A stretch of 64,000 nt of DNA from positions 54,477 to 118,476 of the forward strand of contig NZ_QGHA01000013.1 in NCBI RefSeq assembly GCF_003148845.1, in the 5' to 3' direction. This stretch comes from Mucilaginibacter oryzae. Lineage in GTDB: Bacteria > Bacteroidota > Bacteroidia > Sphingobacteriales > Sphingobacteriaceae. The translations under genes were made by a program, and so were the position numbers. Numbering within the stretch: the first letter of the stretch is position 1; every line of letters begins with the position of its first letter. Of this stretch, positions 45,491 to 53,629 are shown in pieces. Under the pieces are notes generated by a model, which was given only the letters and a program-made list of their open reading frames with translations, ran no database searches and was not told the origin of the DNA.

Positions 45491-45700
45491 AAATCACTTT
45501 AAGATAATTGCAGCTATTCAAATAAATCGCGATAAGAAATTTTCACACGAATTGATTTTCAAACTGTCCACAATTATTCGAATTACACGAATTTTAAATT
45601 TTATCAAATAAAAATTAGTAATTCGATAATTCGCAAAAAATCGTGTGGAAATTTCTTAGTTATCCGCTTGCAGCGGACATCTGTTTTTAAAAGCGATTTC
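45491..45700 (-). repeat. Dispersed palindromic repeat family 1, copy C
   Basis: An inverted copy of 29312-29497, with 49 identical bases at 45545-45593. Its inner ends are AAGAAATTTTCACACGAATT and TCGTGTGGAAATTTCTTA. The flank CTTGCAGCGGACATC matches copy A in reverse complement. With the csp upstream region it fills the 509-bp gap before cysS. Confidence 0.8.
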
Positions 45701-45743
45701 CTTGCCGGAGATACCGGTTGTTAGCTTAAATTTAAAAAAATCG

Positions 45744-45751
45744 TAAGTTTG
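45744..45751 (+). promoter_or_regulatory. -7 element for cysS
   Basis: TAAGTTTG is an exact TAnnTTTG ending 5 bases before the cysS ATG, so the transcript would be leaderless or nearly so. Confidence 0.5.
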
Positions 45752-45755
45752 CGCC

Positions 45756-47222
45756 ATGCAACAAAATTTGTTTGTTTACAATACTTTATCCCGTAAAAAA
45801 GAATTATTTAAACCGCTTAATGCCCCGCACGTGGGCATGTATGTTTGCGGCCCCACTGTTTACAGCGATGTTCATTTAGGCAACTGCCGTACTTATATAT
45901 CTTTCGATTTAATGTTCAGGTACCTCACCGCTATTGGCTATAAGGTACGTTACGTGCGTAACGTAACCGATGCCGGTCACCTTGAAGGTGATGCAGGCGA
46001 TGAGGGCGAAGATAAAATTGCAAAAAAAGCCAAGCTGGCGCAGCTTGAACCCATGGAAATTGTTCAGAAATACACGGTGGGTTTCAGGGATGTGATGAAA
46101 GTGTTGAACAACCTGCCGCCAAGCATCGAGCCTACGGCAACCGGCCATATTATTGAGCAGATTGAAATGGTGAAAGTGATCCTTGAAAAAGGCTATGCCT
46201 ACGAGGTTGACGGTACCATTTATTTTGATGTAGAGAAATACAACAAGAGCCAGGATTACGGCGTACTGAGCGGCCGTAACCTCGAAGATTTGATGAACAA
46301 CACCCGCGCCCTCGGCGGTCAGCAGGAAAAACGCGGGAAGCTTGATTTCGCGCTATGGATAAAAGCCAAACCCGAGCACCTGATGAAATGGCCTTCGCCC
46401 TGGGGTGTAGGTTTTCCGGGCTGGCACCTGGAATGCTCGGCCATGAGCCAGAAATACCTGGGCAGCCACTTTGATATTCACGGCGGCGGCATCGATCTGG
46501 TGCCAACACATCATACCAACGAGATTGCGCAAAACGTAGCCTGCTGCGGCACCAACCCGGCTACTTATTGGGTGCATACCAATATGCTTACGGTTAACGG
46601 GCAAAAAATGTCGAAATCATTGGGGAACAGTTTTTTGCCACATGAGCTTTTCAGCGGCGAAAACTCCATCCTGAATAAGGGTTACAGTCCCATGACCGTG
46701 CGTTTCTTTATGCTGCAGGCCCATTACCGCAGTACGCTCGATTTTGGCAACGAGGCCATGGAAGCTTCAGAAAAAGGCTTTAAACGCCTGATGAATGCTT
46801 TCGCGCTGCTAAACGACGGACTGAAAACATCGGCTGCTACGGAGGTTGAGATAGCGCCGTTAATGGAGCGCTGCTACGCCGCTATGAACGATGATTTTAA
46901 CAGCCCCGTTTTAATTGCCGAACTTTTTGAGGCTTCGCGCATTATCAATTCGGTATATGATGGTAAAATGAAAATTGATACCGCTAACCTGGAGCAGTTA
47001 ACCCTGTTGATGAACACCTTTGTAGTTGATGTGCTGGGCTTACAGAATGAGCAGGCCGCCAATGACGATCTGCCCAAAGTATTGAATTTTATTGTTGATC
47101 TGCGCAGCGCAGCAAAAGCCAATAAGGACTACGCCACATCAGATAAAATCCGTGATGGACTATCGCAGATTGGTTTTCAGTTAAAGGATAGCAAAGAGGG
47201 TACTACCTGGAGTAAGGCGTAG
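45756..47222 (+). CDS. cysS: Cysteinyl-tRNA synthetase
   Basis: A 488-residue class I aminoacyl-tRNA synthetase that charges tRNA-Cys. Zinc-site Cys in MYVCGPTVYSDVHLGN, which also holds the HIGH-type motif HLGN. GFPGWHLECSAM and DIHGGGIDLVPTHHTNE complete the active site, and KMSKSLGN is the second signature. The length is as expected. A strong terminator follows. Confidence 0.97.
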   Translation: MQQNLFVYNTLSRKKELFKPLNAPHVGMYVCGPTVYSDVHLGNCRTYISFDLMFRYLTAIGYKVRYVRNVTDAGHLEGDAGDEGEDKIAKKAKLAQLEPMEIVQKYTVGFRDVMKVLNNLPPSIEPTATGHIIEQIEMVKVILEKGYAYEVDGTIYFDVEKYNKSQDYGVLSGRNLEDLMNNTRALGGQQEKRGKLDFALWIKAKPEHLMKWPSPWGVGFPGWHLECSAMSQKYLGSHFDIHGGGIDLVPTHHTNEIAQNVACCGTNPATYWVHTNMLTVNGQKMSKSLGNSFLPHELFSGENSILNKGYSPMTVRFFMLQAHYRSTLDFGNEAMEASEKGFKRLMNAFALLNDGLKTSAATEVEIAPLMERCYAAMNDDFNSPVLIAELFEASRIINSVYDGKMKIDTANLEQLTLLMNTFVVDVLGLQNEQAANDDLPKVLNFIVDLRSAAKANKDYATSDKIRDGLSQIGFQLKDSKEGTTWSKA

Positions 47223-47257
47223 TTTAGAGATTCGTGATTGGAGAATAGAGATTAGTT
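47222..47257 (+). repeat. Degenerate 7-bp tandem repeat
   Basis: TAGAGAT, TCGTGAT, TGGAGAA, TAGAGAT follow in register directly after the cysS stop. This belongs to the class of short-period arrays seen beside other terminators here. Confidence 0.45.
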
Positions 47258-47305
47258 GAAACCGGCTCTCAGGATCTTTTAATGTTGTTCGAAACAGTAT
47301 CCTGT

Positions 47306-47341
47306 AAAACGTCATTGAGTAATGCCTCAATGACGTTTTTT
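47306..47341 (+). terminator. cysS terminator
   Basis: AAAACGTCATTGA (47306 on) pairs perfectly with TCAATGACGTTTT (47327-47339), followed by T. The remaining 280 bp to the next gene is AT-rich with nothing recognisable. Confidence 0.85.
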
Positions 47342-47625
47342 GCTAAAAAGATATCTACGGCATATTTAAATGTTATAACGGAATAACTTTTATACTACTC
47401 TAAACAAAAAAGCGAATGATTGGTTATGGAGTTAATAATTTTAATTACTTCAGTTTTAAATGATCAAGGCAGTACTTCGCAATTATTCGGGCTTTTTCCC
47501 GTTTTACCATCAAATAAAAATAACGCCATTGTTAAATTATATTTTATGCGCCCGCGCATTTTGACTATTGCGTTTCCTACTTAAAATTTATTACTAAATT
47601 GCTCCCCATAAAACCCGCTACACGC

Positions 47626-48489
47626 ATGAAAAAAATCATATTAGCTGCTACATTTATTGGTTATGGCGTTTTTGCATTTGCCCAGGACGTTGTTAACGTA
47701 AACAAGGTAGTTAGTGTTGAACAGGCTTTTAATAAGTTAGTTGAACGTAAAGGAATAAAAGACGGATTTTTGGCAGTTGCCGACCCCGACGGTATTATAT
47801 TTAAGCCCGATGTTGTAAAAATTGTTGATTTTTACAGTAAGATAGATAAGCAGGCAGGTAAACTGAGCTGGGAACCCAAATTTGCCCGCATCTCGGCTAA
47901 TGGCGATCTGGCTTTTACCGCAGGGCCATATGTATATCAAAACGGTAAAACCGATGATGATAAAGTTTTTGGAGATTACGTATCCATATGGCGCAACAAC
48001 GGCGAGGGCAAGTTGAAGTTATTGATTGATCTTGGCATCCAGCACCCCGAGGCCGAAGAAGAGGTGGTTACTGATTTTAAAGAACCAGACCCTGCACAAC
48101 GTTCGGGCCCGGCTAAAGATCCGTTTGGCGCCAAAAATGTGATCATTGGTACCGATAAAACCTTTAACCACGGCTTAAGCCTTTCGGCCATGGCCAGCTA
48201 TAAAGAATTTATGAGCCCTGAAGGCCGCTACTACTTCCCTGGTTTCGGGCCCATGACCGGTACCGATGTGGTGATGAAATTTATCAATAACGAAGCCATC
48301 AGCATCACTGCCGAAACTACCGACGGTGGCCGTTCCTCAAGTAATGACCTGGCTTACACCTACGGGCACGCCCGTATTACCAAAGGCAACGTAGTAGGTA
48401 ACTACAACTATGTACGTGTTTGGGAAATTGATAAAACAAAAAAGTGGAATATTTTATTAGAGATCTTCTCGCCGATTGAGAATGAGTAG
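47626..48489 (+). CDS. Secreted protein with two NTF2/SnoaL-like (DUF4440-type) domains
   Basis: A 287-residue exported protein with a signal peptide ending at VFAFAQ. Two similar alpha+beta units occur: about 28-140 (VEQAFNKLVERKGIKDGFLAVADPDG...FGDYVSIWRNN) and about 170-285 (FNHGLSLSAMASYKEFMSPEGRYYFPGF...YNYVRVWEIDKTKKWNILLEI). They resemble DUF4440/nuclear transport factor 2 folds. No catalytic residues can be assigned. The ATG at 47626 is chosen because the signal peptide starts there; a TTG at 47599 would add nine residues. Confidence 0.75.
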   Translation: MKKIILAATFIGYGVFAFAQDVVNVNKVVSVEQAFNKLVERKGIKDGFLAVADPDGIIFKPDVVKIVDFYSKIDKQAGKLSWEPKFARISANGDLAFTAGPYVYQNGKTDDDKVFGDYVSIWRNNGEGKLKLLIDLGIQHPEAEEEVVTDFKEPDPAQRSGPAKDPFGAKNVIIGTDKTFNHGLSLSAMASYKEFMSPEGRYYFPGFGPMTGTDVVMKFINNEAISITAETTDGGRSSSNDLAYTYGHARITKGNVVGNYNYVRVWEIDKTKKWNILLEIFSPIENE

Positions 48490-48493
48490 ATTG

Positions 48494-48626
48494 TCTGAAT
48501 CAGAATTTACAGAATTTTAGAATTTACAGAATGAAAAGGCCTTGCATTAGCAGGCCTTTTTCTATAATGAAAGATTAACCAATCATTATTCTGCTAATTT
48601 TAAAATTCTGTAAATTCTGATTCAGA
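48494..48626. repeat. Perfect 25-bp inverted repeat around a terminator
   Basis: 48494-48518 (TCTGAATCAGAATTTACAGA...) is the exact reverse complement of 48602-48626. Between them lies a bidirectional terminator hairpin. The unit AGAATTTAC also repeats in direct orientation within the left side. Confidence 0.9.
48534..48561. terminator. Bidirectional terminator between convergent genes
   Basis: AAAAGGCCT (48534-48542) pairs perfectly with AGGCCTTTT (48552-48560) with a 9-base loop. It serves the NTF2-like gene and moxR. Confidence 0.9.
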
Positions 48627-48629
48627 TAA

Positions 48630-49592
48630 CTAAAACAACTTCTCGATAATATCCGCGGCAGATAATCCTTCTGCTTCGGCATGGTAGCTGCGCACAATGC
48701 GGTGGCTCAGGATGGGTTTGGCTACGGCCTGTACATCTTCAATATCGGGCGAGTATTTGCCGTTAAGTACGGCATGGCATTTTGCACCAAGGATAAGAAA
48801 TTGTGATGCCCTGGGGCCTGCGCCCCAACTTAGCAGGCGGTTAATTTGAGGCGTTGAAAACTCGCCGTTGGGGCGGGTTTTTGATACCAGCTTCACCGCG
48901 TACTCCAGCACATTATCGGTTACGGGGATATTGCGTACCAGTTGTTGAAAATAAATGATCTGTTGGGCGTTAAGCAGTTTTTTTACCTCAACCCTATTGG
49001 TACTGGTGGTGTTTTTAACTACTTGTAACTCTTCTTTAAACGAGGGATAGCTTAGCGCCACGTTAAACATAAACCTGTCTAACTGGGCTTCGGGCAGGGG
49101 ATAGGTTCCTTCCTGCTCAATGGGGTTTTGGGTTGCCAGTACAAAAAATGGCTGCGCCAGTTTGTGGGTAACGCCCGCAGCGGTCACCGCTTTCTCCTGC
49201 ATGGCCTCTAACAGGGCGGCCTGCGTTTTGGGCGGTGTGCGGTTTATCTCGTCGGCCAGGATAATGTTGGAAAACACCGGACCGGGAATAAATTTAAAAT
49301 TGCGGTCCTCGCCTAAAATCTCCGAGCCAATGATGTCTGAGGGCATCAGGTCGGGTGTAAACTGGATCCGTTTAAAATCAAGGTCAAGCACTTGCGCTAC
49401 TGTTTGTACAAGCAGCGTTTTGGCCAAGCCCGGTACGCCTACAAGCAGGCAATGCCCGTTGCTGAAAATAGAAATGAGCACGAATTTAATCACTTCCTCC
49501 TGGCCCACTATCACCTTGCCAATTTCGGCACCAATTTGCTGGTAAGCCTGCTTTAAAGCATCGGCGGCTTCTACATCCGAGCGGTGTTGCAT
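48630..49592 (-). CDS. MoxR family AAA+ ATPase
   Basis: A 320-residue AAA+ chaperone-like ATPase. Walker A is GVPGLAKTLLVQT, Walker B ILADEINRTPPKTQAALLEAMQEK, sensor 1 FVLATQNPIEQEGTYPLPEAQLDRFMF. MoxR proteins help activate metal enzymes or VWA-domain proteins and usually sit beside VWA and DUF58 genes. Here the gene instead follows surA, 3 bp away, so it is probably in a cell-envelope operon. The nearest VWA gene is at 0.5-2.4 kb. Confidence 0.94.
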   Translation of the reverse strand: MQHRSDVEAADALKQAYQQIGAEIGKVIVGQEEVIKFVLISIFSNGHCLLVGVPGLAKTLLVQTVAQVLDLDFKRIQFTPDLMPSDIIGSEILGEDRNFKFIPGPVFSNIILADEINRTPPKTQAALLEAMQEKAVTAAGVTHKLAQPFFVLATQNPIEQEGTYPLPEAQLDRFMFNVALSYPSFKEELQVVKNTTSTNRVEVKKLLNAQQIIYFQQLVRNIPVTDNVLEYAVKLVSKTRPNGEFSTPQINRLLSWGAGPRASQFLILGAKCHAVLNGKYSPDIEDVQAVAKPILSHRIVRSYHAEAEGLSAADIIEKLF

Positions 49593-49595
49593 AAA

Positions 49596-51062
49596 TTATT
49601 TAGACGATGATTTGATCTTAGTTTCGGGAATCACCATTTCGGGATTGGTGTTAACCCATTTTTTCAATACATCATAAGCCTGGAACTCTTTATCAATTTT
49701 AATAAAGGTTTCCTTGCGGCGTTTATCAAACCAGGCGCTTACCGTTTTATTAACCTTATCGTTATAAGCATACTCCTTCAGTTTAGGGAAGTCCTGCTCC
49801 AGGTTAGCTTTGTGCGCGTTGGTTGCCGATTTTAATAACAGTATTTTGTAGCTTTTTTTGCCATCGGCAGCAGTAAACAGGTCTGGTTTTGATATGCTGC
49901 CCACTTTTAAAGTATCGGTGATCAAAGCAACTTTAGGATCCAGCTTATCGGTTGGGATAAAGGTTGAGCGGTTTTGTACATCTTCGGCATTCAGCATCAT
50001 ACCGCCATTGTATTTGGTGTCTTTATCGTCTGAATAATAGGCAGCAGCGCTCGAAAAATCAACCGCGATATTTTTGTCTTTGATCAAGATTTTGTAAATG
50101 CTATCCGCTTTTACTTTCGCTCTGTCTAAACTGGCCTGTGTAATTACCGGCGAAATCAGGATATGCCTTACATGCACCTGTTCGCCGCGGCGCTCAATAA
50201 CCTGTAAAAAGTGAAAACCGAAATCAGTTTCAAATACCGGCGAAATTTCACCCGCTTTTAATTTAAAGGCATTGGCTGTAAATTCTTTTACAAATGTTGT
50301 ACGGTCGGCAAAGCCCAGATCGCCACCTTCGGGCGCCGAGCCCGGATCCTGCGAGTAGAGCCTGGCCAGTGTGCCAAAGTCTTCGCCTTTTTTAACGCGC
50401 TGGCGCAGTTCTTCAGCTTTGGCTTTGTAAAGGTCTTTTTCTTCTTTGGTTAATTTAGGCTGAAAAACTATTTCGCCAACTTCAACTTCTTTATTGAATG
50501 AAGGGAGGCTGTCTTTCGGGATGCCGTCATAAAACTTTTTAACATCCTGCGGGGTAACGTTTAGCTTTTCGGTGATATGCTGTTGCATCTTCTGCGCAAC
50601 CATCTGCTCTTTCAGGTCAGGGCGGATCTCGTCTTTATACTGGATCACCGAGCGGCCTAAAAATGCCTCCAGTTTATCCTGCCCGCCGGCACGCTGGGTC
50701 ATTTCGCGCATACGGCGGTCAACGTTGGCGTCAACATCTTCCTCTTTCACCTCAATACTATCAATGGCCGCCTGCTGGGCAAGCAGTTTTTGGGTTAACA
50801 GGGTTTGCAGTATGCGGGCCTTAACCGTTGGGTCGGGCTGGTTGCCCTGTACCAAAAAGTTGGCGTATGATAATTCGATATCTGAAAGCAATATGGGGCT
50901 GTTACCTACCACCGCCGCTATTTTATCAAGTGTTTTTCCGGGCGTACGGGCAACCGAATCAGTTTTAACCAGTTTTTTTGCCGATGTATCTGATGCTACC
51001 TGTGCCTTTGCAAATGTTATTGTTAAAATAAAACCAAGTACTAATACTCCTAACTTTCTCAT
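49596..51062 (-). CDS. surA: SurA-like periplasmic peptidyl-prolyl isomerase
   Basis: A 488-residue exported chaperone. A signal peptide (MRKLGVLVLGFILTITFAKAQ) is followed by the SurA N-terminal helical domain (LDKIAAVVGNSPILLSDIELSY) and two parvulin rotamase domains, about 170-275 (GEIVFQPKL...LYSQDPGSAPEGGDLGF...FGFHFLQV) and 280-390 (VHVRHILISP...). It should fold outer-membrane proteins. The Met at 51062 is chosen; a GTG at 51092 would put ten residues before the signal peptide. Confidence 0.93.
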   Translation of the reverse strand: MRKLGVLVLGFILTITFAKAQVASDTSAKKLVKTDSVARTPGKTLDKIAAVVGNSPILLSDIELSYANFLVQGNQPDPTVKARILQTLLTQKLLAQQAAIDSIEVKEEDVDANVDRRMREMTQRAGGQDKLEAFLGRSVIQYKDEIRPDLKEQMVAQKMQQHITEKLNVTPQDVKKFYDGIPKDSLPSFNKEVEVGEIVFQPKLTKEEKDLYKAKAEELRQRVKKGEDFGTLARLYSQDPGSAPEGGDLGFADRTTFVKEFTANAFKLKAGEISPVFETDFGFHFLQVIERRGEQVHVRHILISPVITQASLDRAKVKADSIYKILIKDKNIAVDFSSAAAYYSDDKDTKYNGGMMLNAEDVQNRSTFIPTDKLDPKVALITDTLKVGSISKPDLFTAADGKKSYKILLLKSATNAHKANLEQDFPKLKEYAYNDKVNKTVSAWFDKRRKETFIKIDKEFQAYDVLKKWVNTNPEMVIPETKIKSSSK

Positions 51063-51241
51063 GTAACGCTGTATGCTAAATAAAACGGGCACACTTAACC
51101 CGTTAAAAACTACGAATTTCGGTAAAATTTATTAATTATAGCCCGATAAATATTTTATGTAAAAATCATGATGCTATAATTGTGCTAATATGCCTATAAA
51201 CCCTGAAACACTTTAACTACTTTTGGTTAAAATTTGTTAAA

Positions 51242-51901
51242 GTGAAAGTTGAGAACCCGGCTGCGTTGCGTTTTATTTTAGAGGATGAGCTTTACCTGCT
51301 TAACGCGGATAAGGCATTGTATGAAAAGGCTGTTGAACCTGTACCTGCAGAAACTCCGGTTGCCCCGCCTCAAAATATTTCAACGCCACCTGCCGTAACT
51401 ACTGCTGTTATTCCCGAACCGGTAACAGCTGAGGCTGCGCCTGTGGTAAATATCCCAACTCCATCAATTACAATTCCTTCCATTGCTCCCGAACCTACGG
51501 CCGAAATAAAAACGCAGGATACCGGCTTTAAGTATATGGGCAAAAATTTACAGCATTTTTTGGTATTCACCCATTATACCGATGCCGAATTCATCAGGCC
51601 CGAGCATTGGGCTGCCCTCGAAAATATACTGAAACGCAAAGGCTATAGCCCGGATGATGTGGCTATTTTAAATACTGCAACCTACAGTGCTACCAAATTC
51701 AGCGAGTTCAAGGTTTTTTTCAAACCGGTTAAAGTATTGCTTTTAGGGGCCGAAGCCCTTCCTCCTGATTTGAAGGTTTTAAAACCTAATAAGCCTGTTA
51801 CATCCAACGGGATCACCGCGCTTTACAGTTATTCATTTAACGATATGATGGATAATGTGGAGTATAAAAAAATATTTTGGGAGCAGGTAAAAACCTTATA
51901 A
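51242..51901 (+). CDS. Hypothetical protein; weak resemblance to DNA polymerase III psi subunit
   Basis: A 219-residue soluble protein starting at GTG, 10 bp before rdgB. Residues 1-30 are charged, 31-95 form a Pro/Thr/Ala-rich linker, and 96-219 form a compact alpha/beta domain. That domain has a helix pair (DAEFIRPEHWAALENILKRKG), a strand FKPVKVLLLGAEALP, and a terminal helix NVEYKKIFWEQVKTL. The order of strand, ordered loop and a final helix with a Trp resembles HolD (psi), and a flexible N-terminal peptide is also a psi feature. The resemblance is by eye only. Confidence 0.55.
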   Translation: MKVENPAALRFILEDELYLLNADKALYEKAVEPVPAETPVAPPQNISTPPAVTTAVIPEPVTAEAAPVVNIPTPSITIPSIAPEPTAEIKTQDTGFKYMGKNLQHFLVFTHYTDAEFIRPEHWAALENILKRKGYSPDDVAILNTATYSATKFSEFKVFFKPVKVLLLGAEALPPDLKVLKPNKPVTSNGITALYSYSFNDMMDNVEYKKIFWEQVKTL

Positions 51902-51911
51902 GCTTTAAATT

Positions 51912-52490
51912 ATGCATCAATTAGTATTCGCTACCAATAACCGCCATAAACTTGATGAAGTTTCGGCCAAGCTTAACGGGGAAATTAAGCTTTTAACCCT
52001 GCATGATATTGGTTGTTATGATGATATTGAAGAAACAGGCACTACCTTTAAGGCTAATGCCTCTATCAAAAGCCATCATGTATATGCCGGGTATAAGCTG
52101 AATTGTTTTGGCGACGACAGCGGGTTGGAAATAGACGCCCTTAACGGCGAGCCGGGTGTTTATTCGGCCAGGTATGCCGGTACGCATGGCAACCACGCCG
52201 CCAACATCAGCAAGGTGCTTGAAAATTTAAAAGATGAAACCAATCGCAGGGCGCGCTTCCGCACCGTAATTTCATTGATATGGGAAGGTGCCGAGCATTT
52301 TTTTGAAGGCACGGTTGAAGGTACCATCCGCCAGGAAATTGCCGGGGAAGGCGGTTTTGGCTACGACCCTATTTTTCAACCGGATGGGTATGAGATCACG
52401 TTTGCCGAAATGAGTATGACCGAGAAAAATGCCATCAGTCACCGGGCAAAAGCCATGGAGCAACTTGTTGATTTTTTAAATAAAGCCTGA
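51912..52490 (+). CDS. rdgB: RdgB/HAM1 non-canonical purine NTP pyrophosphatase
   Basis: A 192-residue housecleaning enzyme that hydrolyses dITP, dXTP and related nucleotides to monophosphates. N-terminal FATNNRHKLDEV, catalytic GDDSGLEIDALNGEPGVYSARYAG, GFGYDPIFQP and the C-terminal ISHRAKAMEQL are the family's conserved blocks. It follows the hypothetical gene by 10 bp and is probably co-transcribed. Confidence 0.96.
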   Translation: MHQLVFATNNRHKLDEVSAKLNGEIKLLTLHDIGCYDDIEETGTTFKANASIKSHHVYAGYKLNCFGDDSGLEIDALNGEPGVYSARYAGTHGNHAANISKVLENLKDETNRRARFRTVISLIWEGAEHFFEGTVEGTIRQEIAGEGGFGYDPIFQPDGYEITFAEMSMTEKNAISHRAKAMEQLVDFLNKA

Positions 52491-52542
52491 TTAAGTGGTT
52501 TGACCGCTGAGTTGCCAATGCCCTTGTTTATTGTATGAAGGA

Positions 52543-52620
52543 GTTTTTGAATCGAAGAATTTATCGAATTCGATTGAATTCTGTTCATTACTCAAATTTC
52601 ATAAAATTCGGGTTCAGAGA
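52543..52620. repeat. Degenerate AT-rich inverted repeat
   Basis: Imperfect GAATC/GAATT units (TTGAATCGAAGAATTTATCG ... ATAAAATTCGGGTTCAGAG) resemble the repeat flanking the 48.5-kb terminator. It follows rdgB. Confidence 0.4.
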
Positions 52621-52742
52621 AATTGCCCTGATAAGGTATACCGCTTTTGGTAAAACGTTAAACTAAATACAATGCAAAAATTGCAATAAATCGAAACCCT
52701 GCCGATATTTGTTGCGTAAAACAGCATTATACAGCCTATTTT

Positions 52743-52910
52743 ATGAATATCATTGAGCGCATCGGTAAAATCTTATCAGACAGGAGCACTAATCCAAGGT
52801 TCATCAGCAGCCTGAGAAAGGTTAAAGAGGCCGACAGGGTTACAGAATCGATAAACAAACAATTAAAGGAACTGGATAAAAAGATGCGGCGGCAGACTGT
52901 TAACTCCTGA
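52743..52910 (+). CDS. Small charged protein, 55 aa
   Basis: An ATG at 52743 opens a 55-codon frame beginning MNIIERIGKILSDRSTNPRF and ending TGA 52908-52910. The product is mostly one predicted amphipathic helix, rich in Lys, Arg and Glu, with heptad-like Leu/Ile spacing (FISSLRKVKEADRVTESINKQ). It has no cysteine, signal or membrane segment. It ends 51 bp before the lipoprotein ATG. I do not recognise a family; the composition looks like a real protein. Confidence 0.45.
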   Translation: MNIIERIGKILSDRSTNPRFISSLRKVKEADRVTESINKQLKELDKKMRRQTVNS

Positions 52911-52961
52911 TTTGCACCTTTGGCAGGATTTATGCTATTTATGCATAAAAAATACACTGTC

Positions 52962-53441
52962 ATGAAAAAGTTAGTTCAAACCTCAATCGCAATCTTGTCT
53001 CTTATTTTCGTTTTTTCGGCTTGTTCCAGCACTAAAAGCACTACAACATCCAATGTATCCCGCGGAAAATTTGTGGGCACCTGGACCTGCAATAATGTAA
53101 GTTATGACGGCCTTGTACAAAATGCAGTACAAAGCGTATTTGACCAGGCCCCACCCGAAGCCTTTGTGGGCAGTACCTGGAAATTAACCAACAGCGGCAA
53201 CGGAATTTTCACATTAACCAACGGAACATCGCAAACCATATTCTGGTCGGTTTATAACGGCGGTACCACCGGCACACAATTCCAGTTCAAAAAATTATAT
53301 GAAGGCGATAAAGCCAAAAACGTAGCCGAAGGCTACCGTTTGGATATCGCTGCCAACGATGGTTCAACCATGACCTTAAAATCGCCTGTTACTGTAGGTA
53401 ACAGTACCGGTTATGTTATTTATTCGTTCACCAAGAACTAA
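52962..53441 (+). CDS. Lipocalin-like lipoprotein
   Basis: A 159-residue lipoprotein with lipobox FSAC (Cys about 20). The mature part opens with RGKFVGTWTCNNVSYDGLVQ, the GxW-type start of a lipocalin-like beta-barrel, and continues as alternating beta strands to YVIYSFTKN. It probably binds a small hydrophobic ligand at the outer membrane; ligand unknown. Met 52962 is chosen as the signal peptide begins there. Confidence 0.7.
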   Translation: MKKLVQTSIAILSLIFVFSACSSTKSTTTSNVSRGKFVGTWTCNNVSYDGLVQNAVQSVFDQAPPEAFVGSTWKLTNSGNGIFTLTNGTSQTIFWSVYNGGTTGTQFQFKKLYEGDKAKNVAEGYRLDIAANDGSTMTLKSPVTVGNSTGYVIYSFTKN

Positions 53442-53442
53442 G

Positions 53443-53626
53443 TTTTTTGAGGTGAAAGGATAAAGGTGAAAGGCAAAAGGTGTCTTTCAGGTTTTATAAA
53501 ATAAAAGGCGCAGCTTGAGATGTTTCAAACTGCGCCTTTTTTATTTTCAAAGTAAGGAAGAACCTTTAACCTTTTACCTTTCGCCTTTCGCCTTTCACCT
53601 TTCACCTTTATCCTTCCACCTCAAAA
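53443..53626. repeat. Inverted array of GGnnAAA heptamers around a terminator
   Basis: The left arm (53443-53481) reads GGTGAAA GGATAAA GGTGAAA GGCAAAA. The right arm (53561-53626) in reverse complement reads GGTGGAA GGATAAA GGTGAAA GGTGAAA GGCGAAA GGCGAAA GGTAAAA GGTTAAA. The arms pair with each other and enclose a terminator, and the right arm has extra copies. Confidence 0.8.
53503..53542. terminator. Bidirectional terminator
   Basis: AAAAGGCGCAG (53503-53513) pairs with CTGCGCCTTTT (53530-53540), then more T. It lies between the convergent lipocalin-like and lactonase genes. Confidence 0.9.
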
Positions 53627-53629
53627 GCC

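Noticed and set aside
52736..52963. 75-codon ORF on the minus strand
   Set aside because: It is the antisense of the better-looking 55-aa plus-strand frame.
53443..53626. Heptamer array considered as a CRISPR or origin iteron set
   Set aside because: Units are only 7 bp without spacers, arranged as inverted arms around a terminator; no cas or replication gene is nearby.
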